Positions 56,041 through 64,000 of a stretch of DNA of 64,000 nt are shown one piece after another. How positions within the stretch are numbered: position 1 is the first letter of the stretch; each line of letters starts with the position of its first letter. Location: the NCBI RefSeq assembly GCF_002368095.1, contig NZ_AP018227.1, positions 8,048,308 to 8,112,307 of the forward strand. Reading direction: 5' to 3'. The DNA is from Calothrix parasitica NIES-267. Its GTDB lineage: Bacteria > Cyanobacteriota > Cyanobacteriia > Cyanobacteriales > Nostocaceae. A model generated the notes under the pieces. It saw nothing but the letters and a program-made list of their open reading frames with translations, was not told the origin of the DNA and searched no databases. Position numbers and translations under genes: made by a program.

Positions 56041-57645
56041 ATGAAAAAATTGACCTGGGTGATTTGGGGATTAAGTGCTTCGTGCTTGAGCGTTCCGGTT
56101 TTTGCTTTGACTACTTCTGTTGGTAGTGGAGGTATTGATGCTTTGAGACTGCACCAAGCACCGTATAATTTATTTGGGCGCAAAATTGCTCTGGGTCAAG
56201 TGGAAATTGGTCGTCCTGGTAAATTTGGTGTTGATAAATCTGTTTCTAAAAATCGTTCTATATCTTTAGCAGGTGTTTTTCAACGCAATCGACCTGCGAA
56301 GTCGAATAAAGGTGTTGACCCTCACGCTTATAATGTGGCTGGGGTGATGGTTGGCAATAATAAAGGGTTTCGAGGTGTTGCTCCAGGAGCGCGTTTGTAT
56401 TCCTCTGCTGTCGGTTCCACCAAGGGTATGGGTCAGCCAGAGGAATGTCTATCAGCTCAACATATTGCTTTACAAAATGGTAATGATGTTCGTGCAATTA
56501 ATTTCAGTTTTGGCGAACCCCTGAGCCGTGACCCCAGACCGGAGCCAGTTTTAGATGGTAAGGCTTTACTTACACTATGTGTTGATTGGTCTAGTCGAGT
56601 TCATAATGTGCTGTATGCGATTGCGGGTAATCAAGGCAAAGGCGGAATTCCTATTCCTACGGATAACTTTAATGGCATAAACGTGGCTTTTTCATCTCGC
56701 CGAGGAGAGATTTTTAGAAAACTTGATGTTTCTAATTTAGTTGCTATTAATCAATCAATGACTGAACGGTTATCTGGAAAGGAACTTAATTTAGGTCCCC
56801 GTCGTACTATCAGCATAGTTGCTCCTGGAAATCGAATTAGTTTACTCAATCCCAACGGACAAACTAAAAAAGTTACTGGAACGAGTTTTGCAACTCCTCA
56901 CGTTACGGGTACTGTTGCTTTGCTACAAGAGTTTGGCGATAGGATGTTGAGAAAAGCTAAAAAACTCCCCGCTCAACAGAAGCTTGCTTGGAGTATTGAT
57001 TCTCGTCGTCATGAAGTGATGAAGGCTGTTTTGCTCAATTCAACCGAGAAAATTAAAGATGATGGAAATGGCTTGAAGTTGGGAATGACTCGCACTTTAA
57101 TTGATAAACAAAATAAAGATTGGTTGGTTTCTGATGCTTATAAAGACCCAGCAATTCCTTTACATACCCAAATGGGAACCGGACATTTGAACGCTTTCCG
57201 TGCTTATCAACAGTTTAGTGCTGGACAATGGACTCCTAAAAAAGCAGTACCGTCAATCGGTTGGGACTATCGTTCAATATTTGCTGGAACATCTGCTGAT
57301 TACAATTTGGCTAAACCCTTACAAAAAGGCAGTTTTGTTGCGGTTACTTTAGCTTGGAATCGGTTGGTAGAACTCAGCGATAAGAACAAAAACGGTAAAT
57401 ACGATAAAGGTGAAATTTTTCGCGATCGCGGTTTAAATAATCTCGATTTGTATTTGGTAAAAGCAGACAGGAACGATAAAGACAACCGTAGCGCTTGTGC
57501 TTCTATCAGCAGAGTTGATAGCGTAGAACACATTTTCTGTCCCGTACCTGCAACTGGTAATTATAAAATCCGCGTCCAATTTAAAAATAGCGTTAACGAA
57601 CCAACTCAACCTTATGCTTTAGCTTGGTGGACTGCATCCAAATAA
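56041..57645 (+). CDS. secreted S8 (subtilisin-like) serine peptidase, divergent
   Basis: The 534 residues begin with a Sec-type signal peptide (MKKLTWVIWGLSASCLSVPV, cleavage near AFA-L at about 22). The S8 fold is recognisable: His95 in HAYNVAGVMVG, oxyanion Asn in IAGNQGKGG and Ser near 283 in GTSFATPHVTG. The usual catalytic Asp in the first strand (normally V-x-D-T-G) is replaced by Glu55 in LGQVEIGRPG, so activity may be altered or lost. A C-terminal ~130-residue beta region (FVAVTLAWNRLVE... ending YKIRVQF) resembles a pre-peptidase or P-domain-like fold. It is expected in the periplasm or outside the cell. Confidence 0.87.
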   Translation: MKKLTWVIWGLSASCLSVPVFALTTSVGSGGIDALRLHQAPYNLFGRKIALGQVEIGRPGKFGVDKSVSKNRSISLAGVFQRNRPAKSNKGVDPHAYNVAGVMVGNNKGFRGVAPGARLYSSAVGSTKGMGQPEECLSAQHIALQNGNDVRAINFSFGEPLSRDPRPEPVLDGKALLTLCVDWSSRVHNVLYAIAGNQGKGGIPIPTDNFNGINVAFSSRRGEIFRKLDVSNLVAINQSMTERLSGKELNLGPRRTISIVAPGNRISLLNPNGQTKKVTGTSFATPHVTGTVALLQEFGDRMLRKAKKLPAQQKLAWSIDSRRHEVMKAVLLNSTEKIKDDGNGLKLGMTRTLIDKQNKDWLVSDAYKDPAIPLHTQMGTGHLNAFRAYQQFSAGQWTPKKAVPSIGWDYRSIFAGTSADYNLAKPLQKGSFVAVTLAWNRLVELSDKNKNGKYDKGEIFRDRGLNNLDLYLVKADRNDKDNRSACASISRVDSVEHIFCPVPATGNYKIRVQFKNSVNEPTQPYALAWWTASK

Positions 57646-57670
57646 TCAAATAAGCAATAAATATACATAT

Positions 57671-57793
57671 AGAACCTACACAACCGACACATTTTTTTGT
57701 AGGGTGCTGTGACACTTTTAAAATACCCGAACTTAGTAATAATGTTTTGAGTGTCACGCACCACCCTAATTTTGTGACAATTGCATAAATCCT
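57671..57793 (-). repeat. ~125-bp palindromic element, copy D
   Basis: In reverse orientation, the ends AGGATTTATGCAA and TTGTGTAGGTTCT pair throughout if G-T (G-U) pairs are allowed. The inner arms are conserved. Confidence 0.8.
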
Positions 57794-57829
57794 ATACATA
57801 GTCATTTTGGATTATTCTTGATATTAAAA

Positions 57830-57854
57830 AAACCCGGTTTCATGAACCGGGTTT
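57830..57854 (+). terminator. intrinsic terminator-like hairpin
   Basis: The 10-bp stem AAACCCGGTT/AACCGGGTTT with a short loop is followed by GTTTG, 185 bp downstream of the subtilase stop. Confidence 0.65.
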
Positions 57855-58251
57855 GTTTGTAGTAAATATTATTCCAAATTATGCTGTCAGATAAATTTTC
57901 TATTTTATTCACATTTATTCGTCAAATGTTTAAATGAGTGAATTATTAACAAGAAATACTATAAATAATATTTTATTAAACACTTATTCTGTGATTACAC
58001 CCATACCTAATTAGATATATATAAAAATTCAATAAAAACACTACTGACGTTAGTTTATTTGTAGTTAAAAATATAATCGTAAATACCAAAAGTATTACAA
58101 AAAAATATAAAGAGAGGAGTTTCATTATTGGATACGAATATCCAGGTTACTATTTACAAACTACTGTGAAGACCAGGCTGTATTTAGCAAAGAACATTAT
58201 AAAAATGCTGCTGCTTTAGATAATCTCGAAGGTAAGACTCGTTTCGCTCGT

Positions 58252-58914
58252 ATGAGTTTAGTTGATTTCTTTCTCAAAAATCCTCCTACTTCCCGAACTC
58301 AACCTTCCCCAAGTGATGAGAATCTCAGACAAGCTCAACTTTACAACAATCATGCTTTGTTAGAAATAAGGGGTGGTACGAAAGAAGGTTCTTACTCTAC
58401 AACAAAAAGTCTAGAACTGTATCAGATTGCGAACCTAAATAGTCAAGTTATTTCCGCAATTCAAGACTTGATGGTTACTCCCAAAAACAATGAAGTCTTA
58501 AAAAACCAAGATGTTCGCGCTCAGAATTGGAACGTATTGATACCGAATACTTTTGAATCACAACTAAGTTATCTTGAATATCGGAAAGTTCCTAAAGAAG
58601 ACCCTCTGTATGAAAGAACAGTATGTTTTGTTACTGCTCTTGCCAATGACATGATTTATGAGGAAAAAATTGATTCAACTAAACTCGGAAAATTAACAAC
58701 TATGCTTCCTAGCGATGAACCAGGTTCAAGCGACCATGTACCCAATTGTTATCAGGATAAAGCACTAAGTATATACGACTATACTTTGGTTAAATCATTA
58801 TCAACAATGTATAAAGTACCAAATGGTGGTGGATTTGCTTTTCCAAACCCTAATCAAGCAACAAGAAATAACAATCAACCAGGAACTTACAATCCAAATT
58901 ATCCGAACCAATAA
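58252..58914 (+). CDS. hypothetical protein, possibly 5'-truncated
   Basis: From the first ATG this is a 220-residue protein with no domain I recognise. It is hydrophilic, with a Pro/Asn/Gln-rich tail (NPNQATRNNNQPGTYNPNYPNQ). The frame stays open upstream to about 58111, encoding protein-like sequence (DQAVFSKEHYKNAAALDN then LEGKTRFARM) but with no ATG, GTG or TTG. The original gene may have been longer and lost its start, or it may use a non-standard start. There is no signal peptide from the chosen Met. Confidence 0.55.
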   Translation: MSLVDFFLKNPPTSRTQPSPSDENLRQAQLYNNHALLEIRGGTKEGSYSTTKSLELYQIANLNSQVISAIQDLMVTPKNNEVLKNQDVRAQNWNVLIPNTFESQLSYLEYRKVPKEDPLYERTVCFVTALANDMIYEEKIDSTKLGKLTTMLPSDEPGSSDHVPNCYQDKALSIYDYTLVKSLSTMYKVPNGGGFAFPNPNQATRNNNQPGTYNPNYPNQ

Positions 58915-59099
58915 ATAAGCAGCGATAATGAAAATTATTTGCAGTTGCTTCACTGAAACTTTACAGCAAAATGAAGGAAGTATAAACAAATACTTTGTAT
59001 TATAAAAAACCCGGATAAAGAATTAAGAACAATGGAATTTGATGAGTCGAATTTAATTCGTTACTAGTTCGCTCAATTCCTTTATTCGGAGTGGAAGCA

Positions 59100-59621
59100 A
59101 TGCTATTCACTAAATCTACTTTACCTACCGATGTGCGGAAGTTCATCGGTAAATTAACACAGCTTGACTTGCAACCAATTGCCTATAGTCTCATACATTC
59201 TAACGAAGAGAAATGGAATATTCAAAAAACAAACGAAGCGATTTCAGCGTATCAGATGTTCTTACTGTTAATTTATCTTTACCCGAACAGTCAACTTGTT
59301 CCAAACAAAGAGATTGACAGAGTATGGCATTACCATATTCTCGATACAATGAAATATTCTGAAGACTGCGAAATGCTATTCGGTAGATTTATTCATCATT
59401 TTCCTTACTTTGGCGAGCGAGGGAAAATAGATAGAGAAAACTTGAAAAAAGCTTTTGAGCAAACCCAAGTTATTTTTGAAGAACACTTTGGAATAAGCAT
59501 GGATGAAGGTTACAAATCAGGCATACCGGCTGACTGTCAACCTATTGGTAAGATAGCACAACTTGCTCGTCCTCGTGTTGATTTCAGTAGAGTTTTTTGC
59601 ATGGAATATTTACTTGATTAG
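59100..59621 (+). CDS. GRDP-like (DUF1399-type) protein
   Basis: This 173-residue protein has the pattern of the glycine-rich-domain protein family N-domain: EIDRVWHYHILDTMKYSEDC followed by FIHHFPYFG. Invariant His, Trp and Cys residues in this block suggest metal or cofactor binding. The molecular function in bacteria is unknown; plant GRDPs are linked to stress and development. ATG 59100 is chosen because GGAG sits at good spacing upstream; the in-frame GTG nine bases earlier overlaps that site. No signal peptide. Confidence 0.75.
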   Translation: MLFTKSTLPTDVRKFIGKLTQLDLQPIAYSLIHSNEEKWNIQKTNEAISAYQMFLLLIYLYPNSQLVPNKEIDRVWHYHILDTMKYSEDCEMLFGRFIHHFPYFGERGKIDRENLKKAFEQTQVIFEEHFGISMDEGYKSGIPADCQPIGKIAQLARPRVDFSRVFCMEYLLD

Positions 59622-60389
59622 CGATTCGGAATACTCGGCTATGATACTGGGGTCAAAACTTTGCCCACTTATTCCTAACTTATTCCTAAGAAACTATTAT
59701 CTAAGTACGCAATCGCAGTTAAGCTATCGTTAATCCTAACATGTTCCCTATTATCTTGAAATAAAGCTATTGCTAAAGAGCTTGACTTAGAAAAAAATTT
59801 TCAATCAGCAAAAACCTGAAGATTGAAATACCACTTTGAAGGTAATATCGTCAAATTTGAGTTTATTTCTCCGATAAAGCAATTTAATTGCAGAAAGACT
59901 CCTTTGGCTTTGTCCTTCTCATCCCATATAGATGCACTAATATTAGAACTAGTTAATAAATGCAAGCGTTGAATAAATTGTTTTCCTATACAACCAACAG
60001 CAACGTTATACCTCTAAAGCAATACGTTAGGGACAGACCAAGTTGTCAATTGAGAAATATAGCTATTAATAGCAAACAAGCTTAAATTACTTTTTCCCAG
60101 ATATAGACAACCTAGGAAACCGTTAGATATTATATGAAAGCTTTTTAATCCGTTATATTTGCTTAAATTGTATAATTACATCTTAAGAAAGAAGTAAAAA
60201 CTTTAACCAAAGTCTAAAAGTCTTTCTGAGTGACCCAACATAAGTACTTAGGCAAAATTAATTGTGCATTTGTCATGTAAGGGTAAAGTTTTTAGCTGCT
60301 TAATAGTTGGTTAACTTACGTCGCGCTGGACTAGTTTTCTAACTGCTTGACATATCAACTTTTATTGAAATAACCTGTTTATGTAAAGT
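59622..60389. other. intergenic region upstream of the aquaporin gene
   Basis: About 770 bp without a convincing gene. No ArsR-like ORF and no clear operator palindrome was seen here, although the promoter of the arsenic cluster should lie in its 3' part. Confidence 0.5.
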
Positions 60390-60428
60390 GTGTTTCAAAT
60401 TTCAAGTGCTGACGCACTAGTAAAAGCT

Positions 60429-61142
60429 ATGGATACAAGTGTAAAGCAGTATTCACGTCTACAGTTATGGAATGGCATTTGCAAAAGAGAAGCCTTGGCC
60501 GAAGGTATCGGTACCTTTACTTTAGTGTTTGCAGGCACTGGGGCAGTAATGGTAAATACGATAAGTGACGGTAGTGTCACGCATCTGGGCATCAGCTTAG
60601 TTTTCGGCGCGGTTGTTGCAGCAATGATTTACTGCTTGGGACATATTAGCGGCGCACACTTTAATCCAGCAGTGACTTTAGCCTTTTGGAGTAGTGGATT
60701 TTTTCCTAAACGTTTAGTTTTACCCTACATATTGGCCCAATTAATTGGTGCAGTATCGGCTTCAGCTTTACTTTTTATTAGCTTAGGAAAAGTAGCCAAT
60801 TTAGGCGCAACTTTGCCGTTAAATGACAATTGGTTGCAATCTTTCGTACTAGAGTTAGTTCTCACTTTCATTTTGATGCTCGTAATTTTCGGCTCTGGAC
60901 TTGACAGACGTGCACCTGTAGGTTTTGCTGGAGTAGCAATTGGCTTGACGGTTTTCCTCGAAGCTGCTTTCATGGGGCCAATTACTGGTGCAAGTATGAA
61001 TCCAGCGCGTTCTTTTAGCCCAGCTTTGATAGGTGGAATTTGGCAACATCATTGGGTTTATTGGATAGCACCAATTGTCGGAGCGCAGTTAGCAATGATT
61101 GTTTACCGACATCTTTCTTACGGGTTCCGGGACATTAAGTAA
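60429..61142 (+). CDS. aquaporin (MIP family) channel of an arsenic cluster
   Basis: The 237 residues have six membrane helices and two half-helices carrying the canonical NPA boxes HFNPAVTLA and SMNPARSFSPALIG. The first helix begins EALAEGIGTFTLVFAGTGAVM. MIP channels pass water, glycerol or, in some ars operons (AqpS of Sinorhizobium), arsenite down its gradient. Here arsH and arsC follow on the same strand and no arsB or acr3 is seen, so arsenite exit is a reasonable inference. The start is uncertain: a GTG at 60390 would add 13 residues, and neither has a clear ribosome site. Confidence 0.88.
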   Translation: MDTSVKQYSRLQLWNGICKREALAEGIGTFTLVFAGTGAVMVNTISDGSVTHLGISLVFGAVVAAMIYCLGHISGAHFNPAVTLAFWSSGFFPKRLVLPYILAQLIGAVSASALLFISLGKVANLGATLPLNDNWLQSFVLELVLTFILMLVIFGSGLDRRAPVGFAGVAIGLTVFLEAAFMGPITGASMNPARSFSPALIGGIWQHHWVYWIAPIVGAQLAMIVYRHLSYGFRDIK

Positions 61143-61163
61143 TTGGTGAAACACTGCGTTACG

Positions 61164-61249
61164 GTGAGTCTAGTTAGGGGTGTCGGTTTCCGTCCCTCAA
61201 AAAGCGCGTTCGCGGAGCGTCTCTCGCAGAGAGATACCCGAAGGGTAAT
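61164..61249. repeat. core fragment of the MITE-like element
   Basis: GGGTGTCGGTTTCCGTCCCTC and GATACCCGAAGGG match the interiors of the elements at 6220 and 30647, without their GAGGATG ends. It sits between the aquaporin and arsH genes. Confidence 0.7.
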
Positions 61250-61270
61250 TGGTACTTGATAATTAAATAA

Positions 61271-61888
61271 ATGACAAATTTTGACCACAAACCAAGAATA
61301 TTGTTTTTATATGGTTCGCTGCGAGAGCGTTCCTACAGTCGTTTGTTAGCAGAAGAAGCAGCACGAATTATTGAAGGATTCGGTGCCGAAGTTAAATTTT
61401 TTGACCCGCGAGAATTACCGATTCGGGGAAGCGTTCCAGAGACGCATTTCAAAGTACAAGAATTGCGGGAATTAAGTGAATGGTCTGAAGGTCAAGTTTG
61501 GTCATCTCCAGAAATGCACGGTAATATTACCGGGATTTTGAAAAATCAGATTGACTGGATTCCTTTAAACATAGGAGCAATTAGACCGACTCAAGGAAGA
61601 ACCTTAGCAGTAATGCAAGTTAGTGGTGGTTCTCAGTCTTTCAATGCTGTTAATTCTATGAGACTTTTGGGACGTTGGATGCGGATGTTTACTATTCCGA
61701 ATCAATCTTCTGTTGCTAAAGCTTACCAAGAGTTTGATGAAGATGGAACAATGAAAGACTCTGCTTATCGAGATAGAGTAATTGACGTTATGGAAGAATT
61801 GTATAAATTTACCTTGCTGTTACGCGATAAAGTTGATTATCTTACAGACCGTTATAGCGAGAGGAAGCAAAAGATTGATAATGGGTAA
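61271..61888 (+). CDS. arsH: ArsH, NADPH-dependent FMN reductase
   Basis: The 205 residues form a flavodoxin-like protein with the FMN-binding loop [20 protein letters not shown], the second loop [23 protein letters not shown] and the ArsH-type end [27 protein letters not shown]. ArsH proteins oxidise organoarsenicals such as trivalent methylarsenite or reduce quinones and protect against arsenic. It lies between the aquaporin and arsC genes in one direction, 128 bp after the former, with a repeat fragment in the gap. Confidence 0.93.
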   Translation: MTNFDHKPRILFLYGSLRERSYSRLLAEEAARIIEGFGAEVKFFDPRELPIRGSVPETHFKVQELRELSEWSEGQVWSSPEMHGNITGILKNQIDWIPLNIGAIRPTQGRTLAVMQVSGGSQSFNAVNSMRLLGRWMRMFTIPNQSSVAKAYQEFDEDGTMKDSAYRDRVIDVMEELYKFTLLLRDKVDYLTDRYSERKQKIDNG

Positions 61889-61966
61889 TTGGTAATTGGT
61901 AATTGGTAATTGGTAATTGTTAATTGTTAATTGTTAATTGTTAATTGTTAATTGTTAATTGGTCGT
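61877..61966. repeat. TAATTGG/TAATTGT heptamer tandem repeat
   Basis: About eleven tandem heptamers overlap the end of arsH and extend towards arsC. The transition from TAATTGG to TAATTGT units is sharp. Confidence 0.85.
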
Positions 61967-62029
61967 TGATATTTCTTTAATTTTTTTGTTTTTTAAATTA
62001 GAAAGTGAATTCTTACCAGGGGAATAAAA

Positions 62030-62425
62030 ATGAAAAAAGTAATGTTTGTCTGCAAAAAAAATTCTCGCCGTTCTCAAATGGCTGAAGCATTCGCTCGTAA
62101 ATTTGGGGAAGGTAAAATTGTTGTTACCAGTTCGGGTTTAGAATCGAGTTTTGTAGACCCCAAAACTGTTGAAATTATGTCTGAGATTAGTATAGATATC
62201 AGCCATCAGGAATCTAAAGCTTTGAGCGAATTTAATTCTGAAGATTACGATGCTGTTATTTCCTTGTGCGGTTGCGGCGTAAATTTACCTCCAGAATGGG
62301 TGACAAGAGAAGTATTTGAAGATTGGCAATTAGAAGACCCAGAAGGTGGTGATATTGAGATATATCGACGTATTCGTGAAGAAGTAAAAGAAAGAGTGAT
62401 GAAATTGATTGATGATTTAAGCTAG
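62030..62425 (+). CDS. arsC: arsenate reductase, low-molecular-weight phosphatase-like
   Basis: The 131 residues have the phosphatase loop C-X5-R as Cys8-KKNSR-Arg14, plus Cys80 and Cys82 in LCGCGVNLP. These are the three cysteines used by Synechocystis ArsC, a hybrid enzyme that reduces arsenate to arsenite with glutathione and glutaredoxin. An AGGGGA ribosome site precedes the ATG. It is third in the aquaporin-arsH-arsC series; arsenite made here would need the channel or another pump to leave. Confidence 0.95.
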   Translation: MKKVMFVCKKNSRRSQMAEAFARKFGEGKIVVTSSGLESSFVDPKTVEIMSEISIDISHQESKALSEFNSEDYDAVISLCGCGVNLPPEWVTREVFEDWQLEDPEGGDIEIYRRIREEVKERVMKLIDDLS

Positions 62426-62426
62426 T

Positions 62427-62592
62427 AATAAGTTAGGAGTTAGGAGTTAGGAGTTAGGAGTTAGGAGTTAGGAGTTATGAGTTATGAGTTAATAATTATT
62501 GTATTTTCCTCATCTCCTTCTCTCCCTCTCTCCCTCTCTCCCCATCTCCCTCTCTCCCCATCTCCCTCTCTCCCTCTCTCCCCATCTCTTCC
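62427..62592. repeat. AGGAGTT and CTCTCC tandem repeats
   Basis: GTTAGGA heptamers (62427-62480) and then CT-rich CCCTCTCT/CCCCATCT units (62505-62590) fill the gap between the convergent arsC and exchanger genes. The second run resembles 1-44. Confidence 0.8.
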
Positions 62593-63618
62593 CTAAATGG
62601 GTGAAATTAATAAACCAATTCCACCGATATAAAGAATTAGAATCAAAACGCTTTCAAAACCGATATTGGCAAAACCATATTTTTCACGCTGTAAAAGTCC
62701 TAATAATAATACTCCTGTCATTAAAATAGTTAAAGAAATAACAAAAACTTGATTTTTAGAAATAACAGCATAAATAGAGCCACTGCGAAAAGCTATATCA
62801 GAAAAAGCTAATAATAATAAATCAAAACAATTACCGCCAATAATACCTCCAACAGCTAACGTTAATGCTCCTTGTCTAACGGCTGCCACTGTAACTACAA
62901 GTTCGGGTAAAGATGTTGATATTGCGGTAAATAAACCACCAACTAAAGATTCCGATAATCCAGTTTCAATTGCTATAAATACACCTGTTTGAGCAATTAA
63001 ATAACCAGCTAAAGCGAGAATTACAGCATAAAATAAAAACTCTAACCAAAGTCTGGTTAAACTAACATTAATATCTGTTATTTCTGCTGGTTCATCTAAT
63101 TCGGTTTTTTCCGTGTATCGCGGTTTCCACATTGGTTGTTCTTCAGCCTGAGAAACCAAACGCAGACCAAATAAATAAGCTCCAATAATGGCAAAAGTTG
63201 CTGGATGAATTCCCCAAACGCTAACTTGTGGACTAGAGCTAGCAAGCAAAGGAATAGTCAATAAAGACATCAGCAAAGTTCCCTGTATTAAATTAGCAAT
63301 CGAAGCAGCAGCATGTTCTAAATTAGCTTTACGATAAAACATATCGGCAATAGCTAACATTGCGGTTTGTGCTGCTATACCTCCAACCGCATTACTAACA
63401 GCTAATTCCGCATGACCTCCATAAGCAGCAGTCACAGAAGTCACAATCCCAGCCAAAGAAGTGCTACCACCAAGAAAAACAGCACCAACTACAGCTTCTC
63501 CCCAGCCGGTAGCATCTGCCAATTGGTCGGCAACTTTGCACATCCTAGTACCAACCAAACCAATTACAATTGCAGCGATGACAAATAGGGTAACACCAAC
63601 TGGCAGAGATTGAATCAC
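62593..63618 (-). CDS. CaCA-family cation/Ca2+ exchanger
   Basis: The 341 residues have about ten membrane helices in two inverted halves. Each half has an alpha-repeat: VGAVFLGGSTSLAGIVTSVT with VSNAVGGIAAQT, and GLFTAISTSLPELVVTVAAV with GGIIGGNCFDLLLL. The acidic and Ser/Thr residues in these repeats bind Ca2+ or Na+. It should exchange Ca2+ (or a similar cation) for Na+ or H+ across the plasma or thylakoid membrane. A charged cytosolic loop lies between the halves (about 155-185). Confidence 0.88.
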   Translation of the reverse strand: MIQSLPVGVTLFVIAAIVIGLVGTRMCKVADQLADATGWGEAVVGAVFLGGSTSLAGIVTSVTAAYGGHAELAVSNAVGGIAAQTAMLAIADMFYRKANLEHAAASIANLIQGTLLMSLLTIPLLASSSPQVSVWGIHPATFAIIGAYLFGLRLVSQAEEQPMWKPRYTEKTELDEPAEITDINVSLTRLWLEFLFYAVILALAGYLIAQTGVFIAIETGLSESLVGGLFTAISTSLPELVVTVAAVRQGALTLAVGGIIGGNCFDLLLLAFSDIAFRSGSIYAVISKNQVFVISLTILMTGVLLLGLLQREKYGFANIGFESVLILILYIGGIGLLISPI

Positions 63619-63760
63619 TATCTATTCTCCAAGATAAACATTTTAATTAAAGTTTTGTTTACTCAGATTAACAAAGTAATTTAATAAATGTATCCTCTTG
63701 ATGTTTATAACTTTAGATAGTTGTAATTTTTAATGGCAATTGCTAATTGTTAGTTGTTTA

Positions 63761-64000
63761 CTATTCAAAAACGTACTTTTGGGCAACTTTCCAGTAACGA
63801 GAAAATCGCTTGAGGTCGATAAAACCGTCGTATTCAAAAAATGGCTCTACTTCAAATATTTCTAATTCTTTTGAGCTTTCAATCTCATCACAAATAGTAT
63901 CAAAACGCGGACTGGGACTATCTGCTGTAACAACTGTATTTGCATCATGTTCTTTTGCAAAAGCTAAAACCTCTTTTGCTACATCACCACGACGAATCAC
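63761..64000 (-). CDS. C-terminal part of a gene cut by the window end, possibly photolyase-related
   Basis: Only the last ~79 residues are inside the window; the frame is open at the edge. GDVAKEVLAFAKEHDANTVV followed by DSPSPRFDTICDEI and the end LKRFSRYWKVAQKYVF has a Rossmann-like alpha/beta pattern. I associate it weakly with the N-terminal domain of photolyase/cryptochrome-like proteins. The assignment is uncertain. Confidence 0.4.
   Translation of the reverse strand: MIRRGDVAKEVLAFAKEHDANTVVTADSPSPRFDTICDEIESSKELEIFEVEPFFEYDGFIDLKRFSRYWKVAQKYVFE

Larger units (their letters stand above)
57646..58251. other. intergenic region with palindrome copy D and terminator
   Basis: It contains palindrome copy D (57671-57793) and the hairpin at 57830-57854. 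From about 58111 an open frame without a standard start codon runs into the next gene. Confidence 0.5.

Noticed and set aside
61877-61966. Regular repeats that might suggest a CRISPR array
   Set aside because: The units are 7 bp in direct tandem, with no spacers.

Overview
The window is chromosomal DNA from a filamentous, heterocyst-forming cyanobacterium (order Nostocales). The strongest evidence is a linked hetC-like and hetP-like gene pair. A perfect NtcA-type box lies upstream of hetC, and a palindrome very like the published HetR site of the Anabaena hetP promoter lies between the two genes. Four HIP1 octamers (GCGATCGC at 11053, 23253, 47297 and 57422), heptameric tandem repeats, a DUF760 gene and a group 2 sigma factor agree with this. 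The species cannot be named from sequence alone.

Positions 1-29,200 hold a large, entirely minus-strand export region. It contains two complete peptidase-containing ABC exporters of HetC type (C39 peptidase, transmembrane and ATPase domains behind a cyclic-nucleotide-binding-like N-domain), an HlyD-type membrane fusion protein, and two parvulin-like proteins without signal peptides. Likely cargo genes are a tandem pair of nearly identical 102-residue precursors with a VFGG double-glycine leader and an alternating acidic core, an RTX protein, and a second repeat protein. Sugar-modifying enzymes are interleaved: a SPINDLY/OGT-type transferase, a TPR-GT2 protein, a TPR-acyltransferase-TPR-GT2 fusion and a PIG-L deacetylase. 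My inference is a system that exports, and perhaps glycosylates, leader-bearing peptides and calcium-binding repeat proteins.

Positions 29,200-37,800 hold hetP and hetC. The C39 triad of HetC looks intact, but its Walker A, signature and H-loop motifs are all degenerate. HetP carries an internal IKDLAYLE...EIRGG motif that matches the leader of the peptide precursors. This suggests a link between HetC peptidase activity and HetP, and it is the most interesting hypothesis in the window.

Positions 37,800-58,000 are mostly housekeeping: GH116 glucosidase, hisD, DUF760, sigma factor, carB, dps, a 2Fe-2S protein, uvrB, an RPI-repeat protein, rpe and a divergent subtilase. Positions 58,000-64,000 hold two poorly known genes, an aquaporin-arsH-arsC arsenic cluster, a cation/calcium exchanger and a gene cut by the window end.

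Intergenic DNA is AT-rich and full of small repeats: a MITE-like element (two copies plus a fragment), four copies of a ~125 bp palindrome whose ends differ between copies but stay self-complementary, related hairpin elements, and tandem heptamers. Several intrinsic-terminator hairpins are clear. No tRNA, rRNA, CRISPR array or intact insertion sequence was found.
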